This document shows positions 35,286 through 42,984 of a stretch of 64,000 nt of DNA, piece by piece. This DNA comes from Flavobacterium phragmitis (GTDB lineage: Bacteria; Bacteroidota; Bacteroidia; Flavobacteriales; Flavobacteriaceae). Both the position numbers and the translations under genes were made by a program. The first letter of the stretch is position 1, and every line of letters starts with the position of its first letter. Where the stretch lies: contig NZ_FOMH01000004.1 of NCBI RefSeq assembly GCF_900112575.1, positions 360,520 through 424,519 of the forward strand, written 5' to 3'. The notes under the pieces were generated by a model. The model saw only the letters and a list, made by a program, of their open reading frames with translations. It had not been told where the DNA came from and searched no databases.

Positions 35286-36059
35286 ATGTCCTTATTTTCA
35301 GACAACATCAGAGCATTAAGGGTTAAGCATAAAATATCGCAGGAGAAATTAGCTGAAAACCTTAGCATTACCAGAGGTAGATACGTAAAATACGAAGATG
35401 GAACTTCGGAAGCACCGTATGACATTTTAAAGAAAATTGCGTTATATTTTCATATGAGTATCGACTTGATATTATCTGTCGATATCCGTAAGATTGATGT
35501 GCAAAATTTGATAAAACTGGAAGGCAACCGACTTATTTTACCTATTCAAGTGGATAGTTTTGGAGAAAATTATATCGAAATTGTATCTCAAAAAGCAAAA
35601 GCAGGTTATCTCAACGGATATGCTGATCCAGAATATATTGAAAGTTTACAGCAGATTACACTTCCGTTTTTAGGACCAGGTAAGCATAGAGGTTTTCCAG
35701 TTGAAGGCGATTCAATGCCTCCACACGAAGATGGTTCGATTATTATTGGTCGTTATGTAGAAAAGCTTGGAGAAGTGATGGATGGCAAAACCTATATTCT
35801 GATTACCAAAAATGAAGGAATGGTTTATAAACGTCTCAATAAAAATAAAAAGAATAGTTTGGTTTTAGAATCTGATAATAGTTTTTACCCGAATTATGAA
35901 GTGAAAGCTTCTGATATTTTGGAGATTTGGGAATACGAATGCAACATCGGCCGTTCAGATAAAAAACAAGAAACGACGGAAACTGGGGAAATGAAAGATT
36001 TGCTTTTAGAATTGAAACGTGAAGTTCGAGAGATTAAGAATAATACTTCGAATACATAA
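35286..36059 (+). CDS. LexA-like self-cleaving repressor (XRE HTH plus S24 peptidase)
   Basis: A 257-residue regulator. The N-terminal XRE helix-turn-helix spans about 1-62 (NIRALRVKHKISQEKLAENL). The S24 domain has a cleavage site Ala106-Gly107 (KAKAGY), nucleophile Ser143 (GDSMPP) and general base Lys182 (VYKRLN), in the spacing of LexA/UmuD-type proteins. A C-terminal extension of about 35 charged residues may form a coiled coil. It is transcribed away from dinB-dnaE across 86 bases. This supports a role as SOS-like repressor of the polymerases and of itself, inactivated by RecA-stimulated self-cleavage. A phage-type CI origin is possible but no prophage genes surround it. Confidence 0.9.
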   Translation: MSLFSDNIRALRVKHKISQEKLAENLSITRGRYVKYEDGTSEAPYDILKKIALYFHMSIDLILSVDIRKIDVQNLIKLEGNRLILPIQVDSFGENYIEIVSQKAKAGYLNGYADPEYIESLQQITLPFLGPGKHRGFPVEGDSMPPHEDGSIIIGRYVEKLGEVMDGKTYILITKNEGMVYKRLNKNKKNSLVLESDNSFYPNYEVKASDILEIWEYECNIGRSDKKQETTETGEMKDLLLELKREVREIKNNTSNT

Positions 36060-36064
36060 AAAAA

Positions 36065-36213
36065 GTTTGCCACGAAGGCGCTAAGACACAAAGTTTATTT
36101 TAAATAATTCGTGAATTCGTGGCTATAAATTAAGTATAGTGATTCAAAAATCCTTCGAATCTTTAAAATCTGTGGCTAAAATAGAATTAGTGTCTTAGCG
36201 CCTTTGTGGCAAA
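36065..36213. repeat. Inverted repeat, family III, copy 1
   Basis: Outer arms TTTGCCACGAAGGCGCTAAG and the matching CTTAGCGCCTTTGTGGCAAA (one mismatch) enclose AATTCGTGAATTCGTGGC and a TCTGTGGCTAAAAT stretch. It lies between convergent genes and can serve as their terminator. Related copies are at 37449-37557, 39307-39528 and 40665-40800. Confidence 0.75.
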
Positions 36214-36219
36214 AAAAAT

Positions 36220-36981
36220 CTAAAAGACCTTCGCAAATCCTAATCCATATTGCTGGCCATTATAAAAAGGCATAATCATAGAAGTTGATTTGTTTTCAGA
36301 ATCTGACTTAAATAGTTTTTTTGTGATATACGGATTGATCCAATACGCAATTTTGGTACTCAAAATCCCGATTCCCGCTCCAGCAGCAACATCAGTTAAC
36401 CAATGACGATTGTTGTAAATTCTAAAAAGTCCGGTTCCTGTTGCAACGGCATAACCTGCAATTCCGTACCAAATCGATTTGTCTTTGTATTCTTGATATA
36501 AAAATTCTGCTCCAGCAAAAGCAGTTGCAGTATGTCCAGAAGGGAAGGAGTTGTTTGAACTTCCATCAGGTCTTTCTTCATGTACAATCGATTTCAAGCT
36601 CAAAACAGTCGTTGCCATAATAATATAAGAAGTTGCAAATATCACAGAACGATCACGCATATTATTTTTCCCTTTTACGCCAAAGGCATTCAAAGCGTAA
36701 ACAGAAGCAGCTGGCGCATATTGCGAGAAGTCATCAATTGTGATTTTTTCGTCAATATCTTCTTTAACTTCTGCTCTTATCTGGCGATTGAAGCTTAAAA
36801 GTTGATCATTTCCAATTCCAATTACGCCGTACCCAATCAAAACCGACGGAATAATTAGCTGTTTGTAATTGAATTTCAAATTATTTGACGTGCTGTCAAT
36901 TTTTGCAATTGAATCATTTTGCTGTGCATTCGCAGAAAATAATTCGAATAGAAATACAAGGAAAATCGTTTTGCGGAACAT
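36220..36981 (-). CDS. PAP2-family phosphatase (lipid phosphatase-like)
   Basis: Predicted membrane or periplasmic phosphatase acting on lipid phosphates. A signal peptide covers about residues 1-19 (ends ANAQQ). The PAP2 motifs are present: KSIVHEERPDG near 128-138 (motif 1), SFPSGHTATAF near 145-155 (motif 2) and YNNRHWLTDVAAG near 188-200 (motif 3). Length 253 is normal. It follows the kdp locus on the same strand but is separated by a 584-base repeat-filled gap, so it is probably independent. Substrate undetermined. Confidence 0.9.
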   Translation of the reverse strand: MFRKTIFLVFLFELFSANAQQNDSIAKIDSTSNNLKFNYKQLIIPSVLIGYGVIGIGNDQLLSFNRQIRAEVKEDIDEKITIDDFSQYAPAASVYALNAFGVKGKNNMRDRSVIFATSYIIMATTVLSLKSIVHEERPDGSSNNSFPSGHTATAFAGAEFLYQEYKDKSIWYGIAGYAVATGTGLFRIYNNRHWLTDVAAGAGIGILSTKIAYWINPYITKKLFKSDSENKSTSMIMPFYNGQQYGLGFAKVF

Positions 36982-37448
36982 TGTTTTTGCAGTTATATTT
37001 TACAATAGTAACGAATGTTCGGCGCTGGTATTTTGAACTTAATTGAACCTTAAGCGAACTTTAATTTATTGGTTTTAAATAGGGTAATTGTATTAAGATT
37101 GGCTAAATTATTACAGAAAAAAGCATTGTAAATATTGTGTGATCCCTACGGGATAAATATATGTGTGCAGAAATTTTTTCTACCAATATATAATCTCTAC
37201 GAGATACTCCTTTAGGAGTTAAATATTGGTAGAAAAAAAATATAAATTACAAGAAAGTCCCGTAGGGACGAACCATTTTGTAGGGCTGGATTTTAATCCA
37301 GTTTAATAATATGATTATAGCCTATAATTGTTTTTATTGTAGAATTTCTGTGTCAATCGGATTGAATCCCGATAGTTATCGGGAGGCCCTACAAAATGTA
37401 CCGAGCCTACGGCTCTTCTGATAAATTTTATTAAAATATAATTTGTGA
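36982..37448. repeat. Mosaic of intergenic hairpins
   Basis: No gene seen. Nested palindromes include ATCCCTACGGGAT (37142-37154), TTTTTTCTACCAATAT facing ATATTGGTAGAAAAAA (37174-37242), CTCCTTTAGGAG inside it, CTGGATTTTAATCCAG (37287-37302) and CCCGATAGTTATCGGG (37367-37382). ACCATTTTGTAGGGC also faces GCCCTACAAAATGT (37271-37399). The layered arms suggest insertion of one short element into another. Confidence 0.65.
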
Positions 37449-37557
37449 AAATTTGTGGCGAAAAAACACACACAAAGTCATTCAAAAATCTGTTTAATCC
37501 TTTTAATCTGTGGCTAAAAAAAATAAAACTTAGCGTCTTAGTGTCTTTGTGGCAAAA
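37449..37557. repeat. Family III repeat, copy 2
   Basis: TTTGTGGCGAAAAAACACAC, then TCTGTGGCTAAAA and CTTAGCGTCTTAGTGTCTTTGTGGCAAAAC; same building blocks as 36065-36213 but degenerate arms. Immediately downstream of the kinase stop at 37566. Confidence 0.6.
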
Positions 37558-37565
37558 CAAAAAAA

Positions 37566-39296
37566 TTAAACCTTCAACGAAAACCAAAACGTACTTCCTA
37601 ATCCCAAATTACTCTCAACACCAACGCTTCCATTTTGGGCTTCAATAAACTCTTTGCTAATCGCTAAACCTAATCCCGTGCCGGATTTTTGACTTCCCGG
37701 AACCTGAAAATATTTATCAAAAACTCGGTCTTTATATCGTGCATCAATTCCTTTTCCAGTGTCAATAACCTGAAATACGATTTGATTGTTTTCTTTTTTC
37801 AGTTTGATGTGGATCATACTTTTTTCAGATGAATATCTAATCGCATTCGATAAATAATTAATCAAAACCCAGCCTGTTTTTTCGCTGTCCGCTTTTACTT
37901 CGGTCAGGTTTTCATCGGCATCAACAATTAACTGAATTTGTTTTTGATCGGCTTGGACTTTTACCGCTTCAACAGCATAATTTACAATTTGATGCGGATT
38001 GCTTTTTTCGATATTCAGCTGAATATTTCCAGTTTCCAATTGGGATAAATTCAGCAATTCGCCTGTAATTTTCAACAGTCGCTGACTATCTTCTTTTATA
38101 CTTTCAACCAATTGTTTCTGATCGTCGTTCATATCGCCCGTTTTCCCATTTTCAAGCAATTGAAGACTCAACTTTATAGAAGCAATCGGAGTTTTTAATT
38201 CATGTGAAACTGTGGCAATAAAATTGGTTTTAGCAAAATCCAATTCTTTAAAAAGCGTAATATTTCGCAGAATAATAACATCACCAATGTTGATTTCTTT
38301 TTCTTCTCCAGTCGGAATTATAGTAATATTCAGAATCTCTTTTTCGAAATAACTTTCTTTTCCATGAGCAAAGATTTTAAGCGGTTGTTTTTTAGGAATA
38401 TCTGAATCTTCTTTTAAAATCAAAGAACGAATCAAATCATTTGATAAAGCCAGTTCTGAAGCCGATTTGCCAATAACATCTTCTAACTTCAGACCAATAA
38501 TTTTTAATGCTTCATCGTTGGCAAACAAAACAATTCCTTCATGATCCAAACCAATAATTGGATCGTTCATATTGTTGATAAGCGTTTCGAGGCGTTTCTT
38601 TTCAAAAAAGAGTTTGTATAAATTACTGTCGTTGTATTCCTGAAGTTTCTGAGCCATTGTATTGAACGATTTTGCCAAATCTCCAAACTCGCTGTGACTC
38701 GTAAAATGAACTCTTTCAGAATAATTTTTATTAGCAATTTCCTTAATACTCAGCGTTAATTCTTTTATAGGATTCGCAATATTATTCGGCAGATTAACTA
38801 ACAGATTAAAAGCAATCAAAAAGCATAAAGTTCCCACAATGGCAATCCATAAATTGGCAGTTTCTGCGGTATGTTGAGCAATATCGCTTTTTTGTTTTAT
38901 AGCATTCATATTGAGCTTCATGATCTCAAAAATATCCTGCCTGATTTGTGTTTTTAAAGATTCATTAGAATTGTCTTTTTCTAAAAGAGAAAAGTTTTTT
39001 TTCAGGTTGTCAGTTCCTTTTTTCTCCCCAACTTCAGTAACATTTTGTGTCTGTTTCTGAAGATTGTCTTTAAAAATAACAATAGCTTTATTTTTATTAG
39101 AATTAATTTTGTCTAAAGACAAAAGCATATTTCGGGAATATTCAAGCGTGTTATAATTCGCTTTTAGAATGTTTTCAGTGTCTTTTTTTATAGAAAAAAT
39201 ATAAAAGGCACTAACTAAAGTGAGTATTATTATTAATAAAAATAACAATCCAACTCCCAGATTCAATTTGGTTTTAATTCTCATTTTATAAAACAT
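37566..39296 (-). CDS. Membrane sensor histidine kinase at the kdp locus (HAMP-PAS-HisKA-HATPase)
   Basis: A 576-residue kinase and likely catalytic half of a split KdpD. Two membrane segments (about 12-33 and 150-171) surround a helical periplasmic region. HAMP lies at about 172-225 and a PAS domain at about 235-350. The phospho-accepting His is near 364 in TVSHELKTP, followed by the HATPase with NYLSNAIRYSS, DTGKGI and GTGLGLAIS. An alternative start four codons later (39284) is equally possible. The KdpD sensor gene precedes it after 240 bases of repeats, and no other cytoplasmic kinase domain is encoded at the locus. Confidence 0.88.
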   Translation of the reverse strand: MFYKMRIKTKLNLGVGLLFLLIIILTLVSAFYIFSIKKDTENILKANYNTLEYSRNMLLSLDKINSNKNKAIVIFKDNLQKQTQNVTEVGEKKGTDNLKKNFSLLEKDNSNESLKTQIRQDIFEIMKLNMNAIKQKSDIAQHTAETANLWIAIVGTLCFLIAFNLLVNLPNNIANPIKELTLSIKEIANKNYSERVHFTSHSEFGDLAKSFNTMAQKLQEYNDSNLYKLFFEKKRLETLINNMNDPIIGLDHEGIVLFANDEALKIIGLKLEDVIGKSASELALSNDLIRSLILKEDSDIPKKQPLKIFAHGKESYFEKEILNITIIPTGEEKEINIGDVIILRNITLFKELDFAKTNFIATVSHELKTPIASIKLSLQLLENGKTGDMNDDQKQLVESIKEDSQRLLKITGELLNLSQLETGNIQLNIEKSNPHQIVNYAVEAVKVQADQKQIQLIVDADENLTEVKADSEKTGWVLINYLSNAIRYSSEKSMIHIKLKKENNQIVFQVIDTGKGIDARYKDRVFDKYFQVPGSQKSGTGLGLAISKEFIEAQNGSVGVESNLGLGSTFWFSLKV

Positions 39297-39306
39297 TTAG
39301 TTTTTT

Positions 39307-39528
39307 TTGAACCATATAAGTGATATAAGAAAATATTAGAGTTTCTTTTATTTAACCGCAAAGAGCGCTAAGGTTTCGCAAAGCACACAAAGATTATATT
39401 TAAAATACTTTGCGCCCTTGCGCCTTTGCGAGCAAAAAACTCTAGCGAATTTTGCGTAAATCTTTGCGCCTTGCGGTTAAATTTCAACATCCCTAATTAA
39501 ATGAACTTATATAACTTATATGGTTTAA
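39307..39528. repeat. Nested inverted repeat, MITE-like, containing family III-type arms
   Basis: Outer arms TGAACCATATAAGTGATATAAG (39308-39330) and the near-complement ending ATATGGTTTAA (39504-39527) enclose a second pair, TTTAACCGCAAAGAGCGC and GCGCCTTGCGGTTAAA (39351-39482). About 220 bp without coding capacity, between the kdpD and kinase genes. Confidence 0.6.
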
Positions 39529-39536
39529 AATTTTTT

Positions 39537-40673
39537 TCACGACAATATCACAAGATCAACATTTGACAAAGACAATTTGTTTAGCAAACGCCTGAAAATT
39601 GTTGTAGACAAAATTACTTTAAACAAATTAAAATGCGGTTTCCCAATACACACCGTTGTAATTTGTTTTTCTTCTACCGTTTTCAAAATAGCATCTGTAA
39701 TATTTGAATTTTCCAATTTTATAACTTCTGCGCCTAATTGCACTGCGAGCTTAAAGTTATTAATTAAATGTCTTTGTTTGTCAAGTGCAATTCTCGTACT
39801 GCTTTCTTTAGGCGTTTCGACATACAAAACATACCAGGAACCATTATAATAACTCGCCAATCGCGCCGCTTTTCTAATTATAATTTTGGCTGTTTTTTCG
39901 TTACTGCTAATGCAGGCCAACAATTTTTCGTGTCGTAAAGCATGCAAATTCGGAACTTCACTTTCTACTTTTCGAACGACCTGACTTGCGACTTCTTTCA
40001 AAGCCAATTCACGCAATTGTAGAATTTGTTCCGATTTAAAAAAGTTCGCTAAAGCAGTCGGAATTTTATCTGCCGTATAAATTTTTCCTTCTTTCAAACG
40101 ATCAATCAAATCTTCTGAAGTCAAATCGATATTCACGACTTCATCCGCCAACCGCAAAACATTATCGGGAATTCGCTCCTGAACATCAATGTTTGTAATA
40201 CGTTTTACATCTTCGTTTAAACTCTCAATATGCTGAATATTGACAGCCGAAATCACATTAATTCCAGCTTCCAGAATCTCTAAAACATCCTGCCAGCGTT
40301 TTTCGTTTTTGCTTCCCTCAACGTTCGTGTGTGCCAATTCATCAACAATAACAACTTCCGGACGAAGATTAATAATGGCTTGTACATCAAGTTCTTCAAG
40401 CTGTTTTCCTTTATAAAAAATTGTTCGCCTTGGAATAATAGGAAGACCAGCTAATAATTCATGTGTTTCTTTCCGCATGTGCGTTTCGATGTAACCGATT
40501 TTGACATCGATTCCGTTTTTCAATAACGAATGCGCTTCCTGAAGCATACGAAAGGTCTTGCCCACACCGGCACTCATTCCAATGTAGATTTTAAACTTTC
40601 CTTTCCGTGATTTCTGAATCAAATCCAGAAAATGCTGTGCGTTGTTTTCGTTTTCCATTTTTTGTTTTGCCAC
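39537..40673 (-). CDS. kdpD: KdpD N-terminal sensor protein (KdpD domain plus universal stress domain, no kinase)
   Basis: A 378-residue cytoplasmic protein equal to the N-terminal part of KdpD. Residues about 25-235 are the KdpD sensor with Walker A-like GMSAGVGKTF near 32-41 and VIVDELAHTN near 107. Residues about 250-378 are a universal stress protein domain. The four membrane segments, HisKA and HATPase of classical KdpD are missing, and the protein ends naturally. The next gene downstream is a complete membrane kinase, so sensing and phosphorylation are on separate polypeptides. This arrangement is usual in Bacteroidota. Confidence 0.92.
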   Translation of the reverse strand: MAKQKMENENNAQHFLDLIQKSRKGKFKIYIGMSAGVGKTFRMLQEAHSLLKNGIDVKIGYIETHMRKETHELLAGLPIIPRRTIFYKGKQLEELDVQAIINLRPEVVIVDELAHTNVEGSKNEKRWQDVLEILEAGINVISAVNIQHIESLNEDVKRITNIDVQERIPDNVLRLADEVVNIDLTSEDLIDRLKEGKIYTADKIPTALANFFKSEQILQLRELALKEVASQVVRKVESEVPNLHALRHEKLLACISSNEKTAKIIIRKAARLASYYNGSWYVLYVETPKESSTRIALDKQRHLINNFKLAVQLGAEVIKLENSNITDAILKTVEEKQITTVCIGKPHFNLFKVILSTTIFRRLLNKLSLSNVDLVILS

Positions 40674-40800
40674 AAAGGCGCTAAGTCACAAAGTTTTTTT
40701 TAGCCACGAATTCACGAATTTTTATTTGAAATAATTCGTGAATTTGTGGCGAATAAATTAGCACAAAGAAAAATCCTTTTAATCTGTGAAATCTGTGGCT
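40665..40800. repeat. Family III repeat, copy 3
   Basis: TTTGCCACAAAGGCGCTAAG, GCCACGAATTCACGAATT facing AATTCGTGAATTTGTGGC (perfect apart from one base), and TCTGTGAAATCTGTGGCTAAAA. Its left end overlaps the first codons of kdpD (40673) by a few bases, so it lies in the kdpD leader. Confidence 0.65.
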
Positions 40801-40809
40801 AAAATATTT

Positions 40810-41904
40810 CTAGAAAGAAATTGCCAGCGAAGTTGTCACAAATGTATTGGTATCCGTTGGCAGATTGTCTTTATTTGTAAAAAATTCATCTTTACTTGAC
40901 AGATTTCTAGCTTCAATTCTAAACATAACATTATCAGTTACTAAGTAATCAAAGTTAGCTGAAAATCCGTAAGTTTTAAATCCGTTTGGAGTTTCTGTTG
41001 CGATGATTACACCTTTTTCGTCACTGTAATATTCACCACGTGCTGCAAGCTGAATTTTATCAGTCGGCTTGTATTGCAGAATTGCAACAGGCGAAAACCA
41101 AACATCATATTTATCACTTCCTTTAGCCGATTGCTGTGAACCAATATCAAAACCAGTTGTTAAGTTTACTTTTTCAGCCACTTTAAATTGTCCGTAGAAA
41201 TTATTAAAGTAACGCCACTTTTTATCAATATCAGGCTGTTCGTTTCCAACATAAGTGCTCCAATTCAAAACAACCCGATCAGATGGTTTGTACGTAACTT
41301 GCGTTCCAAAAGCTGGAGTTTGATTTCCATCTATTTTTTGAATTCTCTGCCAACCGTTTAAATACATTCCGGCCAAATACCATTTTCCAGATTCAGAAGT
41401 ATAGCCAATTTTAACTCCTGCTTCATAATATGGAGAATTCTCTGCTAAAATACTTCTGGTCAAAGTCTGGCAATCTTTTCCAATCGCACTTTCAAAACCA
41501 ATATGCGATGGCAAGATTCCCGCATCAATCCATAAATTATGGTTTTTGGAGATTTTAACACCAACATTTGCTTCATAAACATTTTGCAAAAGACCTTGTT
41601 CGGCAGACATATTATATTGCGGATAAGTTCCAGCCATCAAAGCAAAATTTCCACGAACATTTTCTGTCGAATAATTCACTTTTGCCATTCCCAAATTCAG
41701 GTTCACTTCATTGCTTTTATTATAACTGTAAAAAAAGTTTGGACGAGTATGATTTTCTGGTTTCCCAAAATCATAACTATAATAAACGTCTACATATCCT
41801 GAAAACGTAAACGGACTTTTTGTTTCTTCTTGTGCGTGTAAATTGCTAAAACCAAAAGCGATTAAAGCAGTAAGTATTAATTTTTTCATTTTTGTGGTAT
41901 TCAA
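40810..41904 (-). CDS. Outer membrane beta-barrel porin (BBP2/OmpL-like) in the kdp locus
   Basis: A 364-residue outer membrane protein. The signal peptide ends SNLHAQ near residue 25; a second ATG at 41889 (MKKLILTAL) would give a more typical signal. The rest is a series of amphipathic strands with aromatic girdles, such as FSGYVDVYYSYDFGKP and GKWYLAGMYLNGWQ, ending in a strand with terminal Phe (SLAISF), a barrel assembly signal. The pattern fits the putative beta-barrel porin-2 family. It lies between kdpC and kdpD on the same strand. A role as outer membrane entry for potassium is inferred only from this position. Confidence 0.85.
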   Translation of the reverse strand: MNTTKMKKLILTALIAFGFSNLHAQEETKSPFTFSGYVDVYYSYDFGKPENHTRPNFFYSYNKSNEVNLNLGMAKVNYSTENVRGNFALMAGTYPQYNMSAEQGLLQNVYEANVGVKISKNHNLWIDAGILPSHIGFESAIGKDCQTLTRSILAENSPYYEAGVKIGYTSESGKWYLAGMYLNGWQRIQKIDGNQTPAFGTQVTYKPSDRVVLNWSTYVGNEQPDIDKKWRYFNNFYGQFKVAEKVNLTTGFDIGSQQSAKGSDKYDVWFSPVAILQYKPTDKIQLAARGEYYSDEKGVIIATETPNGFKTYGFSANFDYLVTDNVMFRIEARNLSSKDEFFTNKDNLPTDTNTFVTTSLAISF

Positions 41905-41927
41905 TTATTTGTTTAGTAGATTTTTTA

Positions 41928-42007
41928 GGAGCTATTTCCCGCTATCCGTTTCAATCTTTTGCTTTTTAAAGAAAAAAGCAAAAGGATTTCCACTACTATC
42001 GGGGCTA
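41928..42007 (+). repeat. Structured intergenic repeat, family I, copy 2
   Basis: CCCGCTATCCG, AATCTTTTGC, hairpin TTTTGCTTTTT / AAAAAAGCAAAA, then AAAAGGAT and CTACTATCGGGGC. Outer CCCG and CGGGG also pair. Same order of blocks as 25791-25885 (opposite strand) and 63457-63565. Confidence 0.7.
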
Positions 42008-42038
42008 GGACATTTGGGGTAAAAAGGCGTTTTCGTTT

Positions 42039-42065
42039 CCTGCAAGGTTTTCAAAACCTTGTAGG
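42039..42065. repeat. Short palindrome, family II, copy 1
   Basis: CCTGCAAGGTTTT CAAAACCTTGTAGG: 13-bp arms with one mismatch. Related palindromes at 42228-42250, 42948-42978 and 63274-63303. Confidence 0.7.
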
Positions 42066-42095
42066 TATTTAATTTTAAGTTTCAGTTCACGCTCT

Positions 42096-42201
42096 GTTTG
42101 TCATCCTGAGGAACGAAGGATCACACTAGAAGCTCGACAAAGATTGGCGATTATGCAGACGGAGTGTCGAGTGTGATCCTTCGTTCCTCAGGATGACAAA
42201 C
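42096..42201. repeat. Long inverted repeat with 31-bp perfect arms
   Basis: GTTTGTCATCCTGAGGAACG...GATCACAC (42096-42126) faces its exact complement (42171-42201), with an inner CTCGACA/TGTCGAG pair. The GTCATCCTGAGGAACGAAGG core resembles a repeat seen in many bacterial genomes. Non-coding. Confidence 0.85.
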
Positions 42202-42227
42202 TGTATGGTTACTCTGTTTATAATACC

Positions 42228-42250
42228 TAACAGGTTTTTAAAACCTGTTA
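42228..42250. repeat. Short palindrome, family II, copy 2
   Basis: TAACAGGTTTT T AAAACCTGTTA, 11-bp perfect arms, just downstream of kdpC. Confidence 0.7.
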
Positions 42251-42301
42251 CGAGAAAAAACTTAGAGTCTCATTATATCAGAACCTTAGCATCTTAGAGC
42301 T

Positions 42302-42853
42302 TTAGCGAAGCTGATCCAAAGCCACATTCAATTCCAAAACATTCACAGTCTCAGGCCCAACAACAGCCGAATTAATTTTAGATTCCACCAAAGCTTTTAC
42401 TTTCGCTTCAGCTAAATTTCGTTCTTTAGCAACACGTTTTACCTGAATCAAAGCACCTTGCGGAGAAACATTCGGATCTAAACCGCTTCCTGAAGCCGTA
42501 ACCATATCAGCTGGAATATCAGATTTTTTCAAATAAGGATGAACTAATAAAAGCGTATCAATTCTTTTTTGAACCAAAGCCAAATACTCGGCATTGCTTG
42601 GCCCTTTGTTGCTTCCGGCGCTTCCCGCCGCGTTGTAATCAACAGCTGATGGTCTTCCCCAGAAATAATTCGATTTATCGAATTTCTGACCAATTTTTTG
42701 GTAACCAACTATTTTTCCGTTAACCGAAATAGTTTCTCCTTTTCCTTGATTTGGAGCAATTTGTGCGATTCCATAAATCGCAAGAGGATAAATAACTGCA
42801 AATAAGATTAAAGTAACTGCAGTAAGTTTTAATATTGAGAATATGTTTTTCAT
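42302..42853 (-). CDS. kdpC: Potassium-transporting ATPase subunit C
   Basis: KdpC is the single-span subunit that stabilises the KdpFABC complex and promotes ATP binding. The 183 residues show an N-terminal membrane helix (about 9-31, ending YPLAIYGIAQ), then the periplasmic domain with YFWGRPSAVDYNAAGSAGSN near 62-81 and VTASGSGLDPNVSP near 120-133, the most conserved KdpC segments. It follows kdpB after 131 bases containing a palindrome. Confidence 0.96.
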   Translation of the reverse strand: MKNIFSILKLTAVTLILFAVIYPLAIYGIAQIAPNQGKGETISVNGKIVGYQKIGQKFDKSNYFWGRPSAVDYNAAGSAGSNKGPSNAEYLALVQKRIDTLLLVHPYLKKSDIPADMVTASGSGLDPNVSPQGALIQVKRVAKERNLAEAKVKALVESKINSAVVGPETVNVLELNVALDQLR

Positions 42854-42947
42854 TTTTTTTTAAGATTCTAAGGTTCTAAGTTGCTGAGATGCTAAGTTTT
42901 TTTAGAACTCACTAATCCAGAACCGATGTTTTTATTTGAGTTTTTGT

Positions 42948-42978
42948 AACCCGACAGGTTTTTAAAACCTGTCGGGTT
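42948..42978. repeat. Short palindrome, family II, copy 3, between kdpB and kdpC
   Basis: AACCCGACAGGTTTT T AAAACCTGTCGGGTT: 15-bp perfect arms. It lies 7 bases past the kdpB stop and could limit read-through into kdpC. Confidence 0.8.
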
Positions 42979-42984
42979 TAATCT

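Noticed and set aside
37315..37587. 90-codon frame in the spacer after the kinase gene
   Set aside because: It spans several palindromes and overlaps the end of the kinase gene; no support as a gene.
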